The notes under the pieces: model-generated
Told to the model about the DNA's origin: nothing
The model's database searches: none
The model's input: the letters and a program-made list of their open reading frames with translations, nothing else
NCBI GenBank assembly: GCA_963775295.1
Contig: CAVZIK010000006.1
Span: forward strand, 2,046,001-2,110,000
DNA from: JAMDEO01 sp963775295
GTDB taxonomy: Bacteria; Actinomycetota; Thermoleophilia; RBG-16-64-13
Direction of reading: 5' to 3'
Length of the DNA: 64,000 nucleotides
Shown here: positions 16,042-23,690 of the stretch, one piece after another
How positions within the stretch are numbered: the stretch's first letter is position 1
Layout: every line of letters starts with the position of its first letter
Program-made: the position numbers and the translations under genes

Positions 16042-17679
16042 TCACTCGGGCGGCAGTTCCCCGGTGAGCATGCCGGTGCTGATGCCGGTGGTCCGTTTGG
16101 CTTTCCAGCTCCAGAACCAGTACCAGCAAAGGCCTAGAGCCCACGTCCCGAGGATGAGCCCTCCCGTAATCCAGGTGAAGCCTTCGAGGTTATGCGATGA
16201 CTGGAAGAAGAAGAACACCGCAAGAATGGCCAGGTAGGCGAGGTTGACCACCGCTCCCAGCGTCACCACAGGAATGCCGAGAATAGCCCACTTGCGGTAC
16301 GGCGACGCCTCCCATATGCCCTTGGAACGCTTCGAGAAGGGGAAGATGGCCGCCGCGATGGCAGTGACCCCGAACACGGAGAAGATCTCCAGGGCGGTAA
16401 CCGAGAGCCCCTGCATCGGCTCGGTCAGCACGAAGACGTAGAGGGCGATCAGCGCCTCGGCGATGAAGAAGCCCAGTACGTAGTTCTTGACCGGGGAAGC
16501 GTACCGCGCGTTGACGTCCGTGAACCATTTGGGACCCATTCGGTCCATACCCCAAGCAAAAATGATTCGGGGGAACGCAAGGTACGAGAGCGCAATCCAC
16601 CACAATGTGAAGAGCAGGAACGACAGAGCCATGAGAAACAGCAGGACCTTATTGTGCATCACAACCGCCGCGAGTCCTACAAAGTGTGAACTCCAGGGAA
16701 GAGCATACCCGGCAAGTCCATTCTGGTCGGCGTATGCCGAGGCGGATAGGAAATTGAAGTCCACCAAGCGATAGAGACCCGCCGCGGTGAGGATCATGAA
16801 CACGCCCGGCACGATAATAGCGAACAGGTTCGAGAGAATGATGCTCTTGTCTGGTCGCTTGACCTCGCCGGCGATGAAGGTAATGCAGTAGGAATAGGCA
16901 AAGAGCCACGACCCGGCGACCATCACCCCAAAAGTGTCGTACCAATTCCAGGTAGTCGGCATGGCCGACCCGGCCGCGTCTCCGGCGGCCTTGATGAAGT
17001 CGTTGTAGTTGAGGGAGCCGTATTGCGTCGCGAGCGAATTCCAGGAGCTGATGAAATCACTCTTCGTGTACATAAACAGCACCACGACGATGATGGCCGC
17101 GCCCAGCAACCCAAGCCCCATCACAACTTTCTGGACGCGCGCGAACACCTTGATACCAAAAACGACAAACAAGAACGCGATGATATTGGCGATGCTTGCA
17201 ATGACAAAAGAGCCCCATGAAGGGGAAAGACCGCCCAGGTAGGTGTCGCTGGTCGCGTTGTACAGCCAGGGCCAGTTCATAAACTCGGCCATCATCTTGG
17301 CGCCGGGATCGGCCATCCAGGGGGCCAATACGTAGATCCACATAAGCCAGATGAAAGCGTTTCCGAAGGATTCCCCGATGCCCACCAGCGGGTGGATGAT
17401 GCGCGAGTTGTAGATGTACTCGCCTCCCGACCGAGGCATGGAGCCGCCCAGAATACCCCACACTAGTGGGAAGCCTATCCCAGCGAGTACTATCGACAGG
17501 ATAGTGGCGATAATCAGGTTGCCACCCATATATACGCTAAGACCAAGGCTGATCATGACCCAGATGCTGGGGGTTAGCCCCTGGTTCATGAAACCAACGC
17601 CGAAAGCGTCCCACATGCTAAGACCGCGCACCAGGCCGCTGGCTTTGCGCGCGAACGCTATCTCACCTTCTCCCCTCAT
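16042..17679 (-). CDS. APC-superfamily amino acid permease
   Basis: A 545-residue membrane transporter. It begins with RKASGLVRGLSMWDAFGVGFMN, the cytoplasmic entry into the first helix of the APC family. About 12-14 hydrophobic segments follow, with PRSGGEYIY after the second helix as in amino-acid/polyamine permeases. The C-terminal end is basic. Start ATG 17679 has AGGAGA five bases upstream. Located 83 bases after an AsnC-type regulator on the same strand, it is probably controlled by an amino acid sensed by that regulator. The substrate is not determined by sequence. Confidence 0.88.
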   Translation of the reverse strand: MRGEGEIAFARKASGLVRGLSMWDAFGVGFMNQGLTPSIWVMISLGLSVYMGGNLIIATILSIVLAGIGFPLVWGILGGSMPRSGGEYIYNSRIIHPLVGIGESFGNAFIWLMWIYVLAPWMADPGAKMMAEFMNWPWLYNATSDTYLGGLSPSWGSFVIASIANIIAFLFVVFGIKVFARVQKVVMGLGLLGAAIIVVVLFMYTKSDFISSWNSLATQYGSLNYNDFIKAAGDAAGSAMPTTWNWYDTFGVMVAGSWLFAYSYCITFIAGEVKRPDKSIILSNLFAIIVPGVFMILTAAGLYRLVDFNFLSASAYADQNGLAGYALPWSSHFVGLAAVVMHNKVLLFLMALSFLLFTLWWIALSYLAFPRIIFAWGMDRMGPKWFTDVNARYASPVKNYVLGFFIAEALIALYVFVLTEPMQGLSVTALEIFSVFGVTAIAAAIFPFSKRSKGIWEASPYRKWAILGIPVVTLGAVVNLAYLAILAVFFFFQSSHNLEGFTWITGGLILGTWALGLCWYWFWSWKAKRTTGISTGMLTGELPPE

Positions 17680-17700
17680 CGGTTCTCCTTTCCCTCATCT

Positions 17701-17728
17701 GCGCAGACGTAGATTGAGCCGTCTGCGC
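17701..17728. promoter_or_regulatory. Hairpin in the asnC-permease gap
   Basis: GCGCAGACG (17701-17709) pairs with CGTCTGCGC (17720-17728) around a ten-base loop. It lies about 20 bases upstream of the permease start on the minus strand, just before its ribosome site. It could modulate translation or mRNA processing. Confidence 0.4.
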
Positions 17729-17762
17729 GCACGTTGCGAGCCGGTCCTGCTCCCACGGATGC

Positions 17763-18248
17763 TTACGTGGTCCCTGCCTCCGTCGCGTCAACCGGTACGT
17801 GCCAGTCGCATACCTCCTTCAGTTTCCAAGGCACGATATTCGTGCGCATTTTCACGATGCCGGGAATGCTACCGATAGCCTCGTTGACCAATCTCACCAA
17901 TTCTTCTGGATCTCGGGCATAGACCTGGGCGACGAGGTCGCCATCCCCGACCGACCCAGCTATGTAGCTCACCTGGTCCAATTCCACAAGCTGAGCGGCA
18001 ACATCTTGAAGGGAACCTGGGGCTACGTCGAGCATCACGTCGGCGATGGTCGTGTAGCCCAAGGAAGCCGGGTTGACGATCGCCGATATCCGAATTGTCC
18101 CGGAGCGTCTGAGGCGATCGATCCGATGCCGAACCGAGCGTTCAGACACGTCACCGATGCGGCGGGCGATTTCCGTGGACGGCATCCGCCCGTCTTCGAC
18201 AAGAAGGGCGATAATGCGACGATCGACGTCATCCAACCCTAAAGCCAT
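17763..18248 (-). CDS. Lrp/AsnC-family transcriptional regulator
   Basis: A 161-residue regulator. The ATG at 18248 is chosen because GGGAG lies five bases upstream. The N-terminal winged helix-turn-helix (about 3-60) reads LDDVDRRIIALLVEDGR...TEIARRIGDVSERSVRHRIDRLRRSG. The C-terminal RAM domain (about 70-145) contains AGSVGDGDLVAQVYARDPEEL and senses amino acids in the family. It heads a minus-strand group with an APC permease, a phosphoesterase and a nucleotidyltransferase. Local and amino-acid-responsive control of the permease is the likely role. Confidence 0.92.
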   Translation of the reverse strand: MALGLDDVDRRIIALLVEDGRMPSTEIARRIGDVSERSVRHRIDRLRRSGTIRISAIVNPASLGYTTIADVMLDVAPGSLQDVAAQLVELDQVSYIAGSVGDGDLVAQVYARDPEELVRLVNEAIGSIPGIVKMRTNIVPWKLKEVCDWHVPVDATEAGTT

Positions 18249-18447
18249 CAGCACTCCCGCGACATCGGATGCCAACAGATGGAATCAGACCGTAGGTGTC
18301 CGAAAAAGTCAAGAGCCCGGCACTTTTGTTCCGATACGGCAATCAGTTCGTGTTGGTTCTGTGTTGCTCGTCAAGGCTGTTCGGGGCAGAATGAAACCGA
18401 CCTGTTTTGAGATGGACGAGGCAGCGCGGAGAAAGGGCGGCTACGGC

Positions 18448-18903
18448 ATGGGGATGGGGGCGGGAGGGAGCGATTTCGACGTGCGTGAAGCCGGAGTGGA
18501 CGACTACGATCGCATAGTCGGCATATGGTTGGAAGCCGGACTGCCCTTCCGTCCTCGGGGCCGTGACAGCCGGCAAAGCATCGCTCTGGAGCTGGAAAGG
18601 GGCAGTTCCGTCTTTCTGCTTGCGGAGGCGGCGGGGCGCCCCGTAGGAGTCGTGTTGGGAACCCACGACGGCCGCAAAGGGTGGGTGAACCGTCTCGCCG
18701 TAGTGCCCGATCAACGCAGGACGGGCCTTGCCCGCAGACTCGTGCACGACGTGGAAGCTTGGCTCGAATCCCAGGGCATCGAGATCTGTGCGGCCCTCGT
18801 TGAGTCCGATAATCAGGACTCCATGGCCTTCTTCGGGAAGATAGACTTCGTGCACGACCCGCAGGTCGAGTATTTCAGCAAAAGGCGGAGTCCGGCAACC
18901 TAG
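18448..18903 (+). CDS. GNAT-family N-acetyltransferase
   Basis: An acetyltransferase of about 151 residues if it begins at ATG 18448; ATG 18391 would add 19 residues of poor coding character. The fold is clear: FDVREAGVDDYDRIVGIW at the start, VFLLAEAAGRPVGVVLGTHDGRKGWVNRLAVVPDQRRTGLARRLV as beta strands 3-4 with the acetyl-CoA loop (Q-R-R-T-G-L-A), and FFGKIDF near the end. It transfers acetyl from acetyl-CoA to an unknown amine. It is divergent from asnC and stands alone. Confidence 0.82.
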   Translation: MGMGAGGSDFDVREAGVDDYDRIVGIWLEAGLPFRPRGRDSRQSIALELERGSSVFLLAEAAGRPVGVVLGTHDGRKGWVNRLAVVPDQRRTGLARRLVHDVEAWLESQGIEICAALVESDNQDSMAFFGKIDFVHDPQVEYFSKRRSPAT

Positions 18904-18970
18904 GTCCCCACTGCATCGTAGATCGGGAACCAGCCAAGTCCCCGCGCGAACGTACGCGCGACAGCGAATC

Positions 18971-19816
18971 CTATTCCTTTGGCCTTGAAGTATGGCGGAG
19001 ATCGGCCCGTCCGCTTCCACCAAAGGGGCGCGCCGGATTGCCGACGGCGGTCATGTAGAGGACACCCTCTTCCTGGCCGTCGATCTCCAATAGGGCGTTG
19101 GCCTCGTCGTCATAGAAGGCAGCGACGGGGCAGCTCCCGAGGTTGAGGCCCGTGGCGGCGAGGGAGAATTGTGCGGCCATATGGCCTGCGTCGAGATAGA
19201 CGTATCGATAGGCTCTTTCCCGGTACTTCCAGACGCAACGCGCGAACACGGCACTCCAGAGAATGACCGCCCCCGCCTTGGCGCACATGGGCTGGTCCAG
19301 AGCCGCGTCCCTGATCTCGGTGCTGAGATCACCCACGCGCAACTGCTCCAGGGCGTGACTGCCTTCCACCGTGGGACGCTCGAGGATGTCGAGTCCGGTC
19401 ACGCGGTAATGATAAAGGCCGGGGTCGAGGCCCTCCACGCGGTTGACGATCACATAAGTCTCGATGGGGTAAAGCGCACCGGCGGAAGGGGCTGCACGGT
19501 AGAAGTCTTGTCCGTGGGGGGTTATGAAGGAGGTTGTCGTGCCGGCGGATGCCCAGAGCATTCGAGAGAGTTGATCCATAGTGAGGGGGGTGGTGCCGAA
19601 GGAACGCACACTTCTTCGACGGGCGATGCACTTCCATAATTCGGGGGACTTCGCGTTGTCGGCCATCTGAGTGGGACTGGGAAGGCTAATTACCGGTGCG
19701 TACGGATAGAACTTGTGTTGCTGAGGCTTGCTCCGCCAGTCAAGCTCATAATCTTCCATAGCGTTGCGGTGATAGCCGGTCTTACTCTGGAAGGCCTTCC
19801 CCGGATGTTCGAGCAT
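18971..19816 (-). CDS. SagB/ThcOx-type nitroreductase-family oxidoreductase
   Basis: A 281-residue flavin-dependent oxidoreductase. The FMN-binding nitroreductase core begins at IARRRSVRSFG (about 64) and includes the hallmark RAAPSAGALYPIETYVIVN (about 108-126), LYHYR, and LNLGSCPVAAF near the end. This is the SagB subgroup, whose best-known members oxidise azolines in thiazole/oxazole-modified peptides. No cyclodehydratase or precursor peptide gene is nearby, so another oxidation is likely. ATG 19816 has AGGAGG four bases upstream. It is divergent from an MFS transporter. Confidence 0.85.
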   Translation of the reverse strand: MLEHPGKAFQSKTGYHRNAMEDYELDWRSKPQQHKFYPYAPVISLPSPTQMADNAKSPELWKCIARRRSVRSFGTTPLTMDQLSRMLWASAGTTTSFITPHGQDFYRAAPSAGALYPIETYVIVNRVEGLDPGLYHYRVTGLDILERPTVEGSHALEQLRVGDLSTEIRDAALDQPMCAKAGAVILWSAVFARCVWKYRERAYRYVYLDAGHMAAQFSLAATGLNLGSCPVAAFYDDEANALLEIDGQEEGVLYMTAVGNPARPFGGSGRADLRHTSRPKE

Positions 19817-19912
19817 CGTTCCTCCTGACGTTTGACCGCCGGCTACCAGATGATAGCCTGGTCACCACGCGCTGCGCGCGATTCTGTCCCCCTGTACAGT
19901 CAAAGTTCCCAT

Positions 19913-21220
19913 ATGAGCAGTTCCCTGGCAAGTGAGCCCGAGAAAGCTTCCGGCGCCAACCCGGTTGGGCTGGGCGCTGCGCCGGAGCAGACTCAGTGGG
20001 TCCAGTTGGGGGTCATCTGCGCCGCTAGCTTTGTCGTATGGTCGGGGTTTGGGGCGATACTTCCGTATCTTCCCGTCTTTCTCCAAGAACAGGCGCATGC
20101 TTCGGTGTGGCTTATCGGGATCGTGGCGGCGGCTTACTACGTGGGCACCTTCGCCTTCGCGGCGCCCTTGGGCCGGCTCAGCGACTCAGTCGGCAGAAAA
20201 CCGATCATCATAGCCGGGGTATGCTTCTACGCCGTAGCGACCCTGTTGTTCGTCTCAACCACCCATCCCATTTGGTTTGTCCTTTTCAGACTTCTTGAGG
20301 GCGTCGGGGCGGCGGCTGTCACGCCCGCCGGGCAAGCCCTGGTGGCGGAACTCAGCACAGAGGGCGAGCGCAGTCGGGCCTACGGCTGGCTCACGACGGC
20401 GCAGTTCGGGGGTCTAGTCGCCGGCCCGGTGCTGGCCTGGCCCCTCTATAGTCTTGGAGGCGGACAGGGAAAATGGGCTTTCTATGCCATCTTCCTGTTC
20501 GGGAGCGCTCTTTCCGCGCTGACGGCGATCGCTCTGATGCTCGCGGTACGAGAGCCCGAGCACGCTCGGTTCCGGCGTGAAGTCAAGGCCGGGCGCCCGC
20601 CCTATCGCAGGTTGGTCACGCGGCCCGTTCTCGCCTTTCTGGTGGTGGCGATGACTGGAAATTTCGCCATGGGTGTCTTCGAGGTGTTGTGGAGTCTCTG
20701 GCTGCGGCATCTCGGGGCGTCGGTCCGGTTTGTCGGGGTGACTTGGATCGCGTTCAGCGTACCCATGCTACTGGCTTGGGTGGGTGGATATCTTGCCGAC
20801 CGCTACAGTCGCTGGGTTCTGATGTTTTCGGGCTACGCTGTCTCAGCTTTCGCCTGGATAAGCTACGGGATCACGCATAACCTCATACTCTTTTTGATAG
20901 TGAACGTCATCGAAGGGTTGGCGGTAGCCTGGTCCTATCCGGCAAAGCAGGGTTTCTTTGTCCAGGTCGTTCCCTTCCGGTGGTTGGGAAGCCTGCAGGG
21001 GCTCGAACAAACGTGCGTCCAGGCGGCCGCTTTGGTTGGCACGCTCATCGCTCCGGTTCTGTACAAGAGCTTGTCGGGATATGTCATTAGCCTCGCAGGC
21101 GCGATCTCGCTCTTGGGCCTCGTCTTTGCAGCTCCCATCCTTCGCGTGGAATGGAAGCGCTTGAGCGAAGGAGATTTGTCGTCGGCGATTGGGGGAAAGG
21201 TTGTTCCAAGCGAGGACTGA
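19913..21220 (+). CDS. Major facilitator superfamily transporter
   Basis: A 435-residue transporter with 12 predicted membrane helices. ATG 19913 is taken as start since the first helix follows at about residue 28 and the preceding in-frame stretch looks non-coding. The MFS motif between helices 2 and 3 reads GRLSDSVGRKPII, and a related GGYLADRYSRWVLM is found in the second half. A helix-5 GPVLAWPLYSLGG stretch recalls drug-efflux members. The substrate is unknown. It faces away from the SagB-like gene and could export a product of it, but this is speculation. Confidence 0.88.
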   Translation: MSSSLASEPEKASGANPVGLGAAPEQTQWVQLGVICAASFVVWSGFGAILPYLPVFLQEQAHASVWLIGIVAAAYYVGTFAFAAPLGRLSDSVGRKPIIIAGVCFYAVATLLFVSTTHPIWFVLFRLLEGVGAAAVTPAGQALVAELSTEGERSRAYGWLTTAQFGGLVAGPVLAWPLYSLGGGQGKWAFYAIFLFGSALSALTAIALMLAVREPEHARFRREVKAGRPPYRRLVTRPVLAFLVVAMTGNFAMGVFEVLWSLWLRHLGASVRFVGVTWIAFSVPMLLAWVGGYLADRYSRWVLMFSGYAVSAFAWISYGITHNLILFLIVNVIEGLAVAWSYPAKQGFFVQVVPFRWLGSLQGLEQTCVQAAALVGTLIAPVLYKSLSGYVISLAGAISLLGLVFAAPILRVEWKRLSEGDLSSAIGGKVVPSED

Positions 21221-21226
21221 TGTGTC

Positions 21227-21232
21227 TATAAT
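21227..21232 (+). promoter_or_regulatory. Consensus -10 box eight bases before a start codon
   Basis: TATAAT at 21227-21232 ends eight bases before ATG 21241. A weak TTCCAA -35 lies 17 bases upstream (21204-21209). Transcription would start at or next to the ATG, so the mRNA would be leaderless. There is no ribosome site. Confidence 0.55.
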
Positions 21233-21240
21233 CGACGATA

Positions 21241-21711
21241 ATGAGGGGAGAATTGGACGCACAGTCGAATGAACGACGGAGCGTGGACCGCCGGAAGCGG
21301 CGCGTCAGCGTCGTGCTGCACGAGCGACGTACCGGATTCGATCGGAGGGGGTCGGCATCGGGCTCGGTGATCGCAAGAGGATTCGATGGGGTTCTCCGCG
21401 GGCTGAGGGATAGCACAGGCTACCTCGGGATTGTCCTCATCACTGTCAACCTCCTGAATGTGGTCGACTTCCTTCTCACGCTAAATGCGCTTGCTATGGG
21501 CGCGGGCGAGGCCAACCCGGTGATGAGGTCCCTCTTTGCCGCGGGCCCGCTCTACGCCGGGCTCTTCAAGTTCGTTGCCATCATGGCCGTCTCGGTGTTG
21601 GTGTGGCTGTGCCGACGCTACCGAAGCGCGCTGCGGGCCGCGTTGGTGGTTCTCGGGGTATTCACTCTGGTCTTCTTCTACCACATCGTGGGTCTCACGT
21701 TTTTCTCCTGA
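21241..21711 (+). CDS. DUF5658-type small membrane protein
   Basis: A 156-residue protein. The first 55 residues are strongly basic (RRSVDRRKRR, HERRTGFDRRGS). Three hydrophobic segments follow at about 65-85, 98-118 and 130-152. The first contains LNVVDFLLTL and is followed by EANPVMRSLF, the signature of DUF5658, a family of unknown role. The basic N-terminus could bind nucleic acid or phospholipid heads. The gene appears to be transcribed without a leader. It lies between the MFS gene and a convergent signalling gene. Confidence 0.75.
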   Translation: MRGELDAQSNERRSVDRRKRRVSVVLHERRTGFDRRGSASGSVIARGFDGVLRGLRDSTGYLGIVLITVNLLNVVDFLLTLNALAMGAGEANPVMRSLFAAGPLYAGLFKFVAIMAVSVLVWLCRRYRSALRAALVVLGVFTLVFFYHIVGLTFFS

Positions 21712-21757
21712 TCGGGCCGCGGCTCGGCGGGAAGTGGCGGTGAACCCGGGAGCGCGA

Positions 21758-23371
21758 TTAGAAGGAAGCGGCGTTAGCCGTGTGTGACATCGACGCAAAG
21801 CTATCGGGTGGCGTCATTATCTGCAGTTCCTCGTTAGCGTCGAGGATTTCCAGCAGGGCTTGGACTATCCGCGGATCGAACTGCTTCCCCGAACAACGCG
21901 TTAGTTCTTTCGTGGCCTCTTGATGGGTGCGTCCCGAGCGATAGGGACGGTTGGAGCGGATGGCGTGGTAGGCGTCGGCGGCTGCGATGATTCTGGCCCC
22001 CAGCGGTATACCTTCGCCCTGCAGACGGTTCGGATAACCCGTCCCGTCGAAGTGCTCTTGGTGATGGAGGACCAACGGCATCACGTCCATCAACTCCGGA
22101 GCCTGCTCGATGATCTGCCGACCGAGAACCGGGTGCTGGCGGATGCTACTCCACTCCTCCGGGGAGAGGTTGCCCTTCTTAGTAAGGATGGCGTCTGGAA
22201 CGCCGATCTTGCCCACGTCGTGGAGGAGGGCCCCCTCGCTGATCCTGTCCACGTCGTTGCTCGGAAGGCCCATCCGCTTGGCGATGGCCGCCGAGAGTTC
22301 GGAGACCATCTGTGAGTGCTCGTGGGTGTAGCCGTCGCGTAGATCTACGGCTGCGGCGAGGCTTCGCACGATTGCTCCCCGGCCGGTGTACGGGAGAGAG
22401 ATAACGTTGTCCCCGGTCCTGCCGGGCAGATCACTGGCCGCCTGCACTTGGTTGCCGCCCATGGCCTTAGAGAAGCGCAAGGCTGAAATGGAGTTCTCAA
22501 CCAACTCTGGTGCGGCCGCTCCATCTTGAGGATACGAACACAGCCCCACGCTGGCGGTCAGACGCAGTTCCGTGCCGTCCGACGCCAGGAAGACCCAGGC
22601 TGCCACGTTCCTTCGCAGTCTCTCCGCTACTTCGAGACCGCCTTTCTCAAACGTGTGGGGAAGGATCATCGCGAATTGGTCACCGCCGAACCGAGCGACA
22701 AGGTCGATTTCGCGGAGCTGAGAGCGGATGCGGCCCGCAAGTTCCAGCAGGATGCGGTCGCCGGTCTTGTGCCCGTGCCGGTTGTTGACCGGGTGAAAGC
22801 CATCGAGATCGAGAATGAGGAGCATGAAGTTATCGCCGAAGCGATAGGCTCGGTCGCACTCATGGGTCAACCTGTCCTGGAACAGTCGGTGGCTGGCGAC
22901 CCTGGTCAGGGAGTCGACAGTGGCTGTATCAAGAGCCTGCGACGAAACCGTTCGATCATGTTTGCCCAGCGAACGGGCAGAGACGAAGAGCAGGGCCGAC
23001 GCAGCCAGAAGCAGTGCTTGGCCGTAGGAGGCCATTCCGGCTGGAGCCACGGGACCCAGCGCAAGCACGACCCCGAGGGCCAGAAGCAGCAGGCCCAGAC
23101 CCGCAACAACTCCCCAGCGGAGAGCGTGTGCGCGTTCGCACAGAAACGTGATCCGCAAGGCAAAAACGAGCGCCGCGAGAACAAATCCCGCGGTGCATAC
23201 AACGAAGCCCAGGCTCAATAGGCTTGCAGGTGAGATGCCGTCACTCCTTTCTCCTCGGAAAAGGCTCTTCGACGGAGCTGCGGGGTCTCCTCCCGCTGGA
23301 GTGGGTTTCCGGAGGAGGTGAACGCAATGAGGCCGCCCTTTACGGACGGCCTCATTCAAGTGATCGTGCAC
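21758..23371 (-). CDS. Membrane GGDEF/HD-GYP cyclic-di-GMP signalling protein
   Basis: Up to 537 residues. Three hydrophobic segments lie near the N-terminus (about 53-75, 83-105, 110-130). A GGDEF domain follows (about 150-310) with FGGDQF instead of GGDEF, so synthase activity is doubtful. The HD-GYP domain (about 330-510) is intact, with HDVGKIGVPDAIL and HHQEHFDGTGYP, and should degrade c-di-GMP. The start is uncertain. ATG 23371 lies upstream of a hairpin. TTG 23218 lacks a ribosome site. An ATC at 23236 sits eight bases after AAAGGAG, which would be a rare start. Confidence 0.87.
   Translation of the reverse strand: MHDHLNEAVRKGRPHCVHLLRKPTPAGGDPAAPSKSLFRGERSDGISPASLLSLGFVVCTAGFVLAALVFALRITFLCERAHALRWGVVAGLGLLLLALGVVLALGPVAPAGMASYGQALLLAASALLFVSARSLGKHDRTVSSQALDTATVDSLTRVASHRLFQDRLTHECDRAYRFGDNFMLLILDLDGFHPVNNRHGHKTGDRILLELAGRIRSQLREIDLVARFGGDQFAMILPHTFEKGGLEVAERLRRNVAAWVFLASDGTELRLTASVGLCSYPQDGAAAPELVENSISALRFSKAMGGNQVQAASDLPGRTGDNVISLPYTGRGAIVRSLAAAVDLRDGYTHEHSQMVSELSAAIAKRMGLPSNDVDRISEGALLHDVGKIGVPDAILTKKGNLSPEEWSSIRQHPVLGRQIIEQAPELMDVMPLVLHHQEHFDGTGYPNRLQGEGIPLGARIIAAADAYHAIRSNRPYRSGRTHQEATKELTRCSGKQFDPRIVQALLEILDANEELQIMTPPDSFASMSHTANAASF
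23326..23356 (-). terminator. Hairpin downstream of the ferredoxin gene
   Basis: AATGAGGCCG (23326-23335) and CGGCCTCATT (23347-23356) form a perfect ten-base-pair stem with an 11-base loop, 50 bases past the ferredoxin stop. No T-run is present. It separates the ferredoxin from the signalling gene. Confidence 0.5.
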
Positions 23372-23406
23372 ATAGCGTGCAGAAGATAAGAGGCAGGCGC
23401 CCCTAC

Positions 23407-23595
23407 TTACTCAATGGTGATAGCGCCTTCCGGGCACTCGTCGGCTGCTTCTTCACAGCAACCGGCGTCTTCGCACGCATTGGGGTCGATCACATGACTC
23501 AGGCCATCGTCGCCGATCTCAAACACATCGGGGCAGATGTCCTCGCAGATGCCGCACCCGGTGCAAAGATCCGGATCGACTTTGGGAACACCCAT
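23407..23595 (-). CDS. Ferredoxin ([4Fe-4S] type)
   Basis: A 62-residue acidic ferredoxin. ATG 23595 is used because GAGGAGG lies just upstream; an upstream extension has no such site. The motif LCTGCGICEDICPDVFEI gives the first four cluster ligands (CxxCxxCxxxCP). The second half has CEDAGCCEE and ECPEGAI, so either a disulfide or a second cluster is possible. It should transfer single electrons in the cytoplasm at low potential. It is monocistronic, with acuC upstream on the same strand but separated by about 95 bases. Confidence 0.93.
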   Translation of the reverse strand: MGVPKVDPDLCTGCGICEDICPDVFEIGDDGLSHVIDPNACEDAGCCEEAADECPEGAITIE

Positions 23596-23690
23596 GATTA
23601 TCCTCCTCTTAAGACTTCCGAGCGGTGCAATATAAGCAAAGCCGCGAGTGGAGTGCAAGGCCTCGCGTCAGGCAGAAGCGACAAGAAACA

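Noticed and set aside
21758..22600. CRISPR-like or tandem repeat arrays
   Set aside because: No regularly spaced direct repeats were seen here or elsewhere in the window apart from the Thr-coding tract and the GCTTAC triplet.
23328..23390. Plus-strand 20-codon frame with a good ribosome site (GGAGGAGG then ATG)
   Set aside because: It coincides with the hairpin between two minus-strand genes and codes for a very short peptide; the hairpin explains the sequence better.
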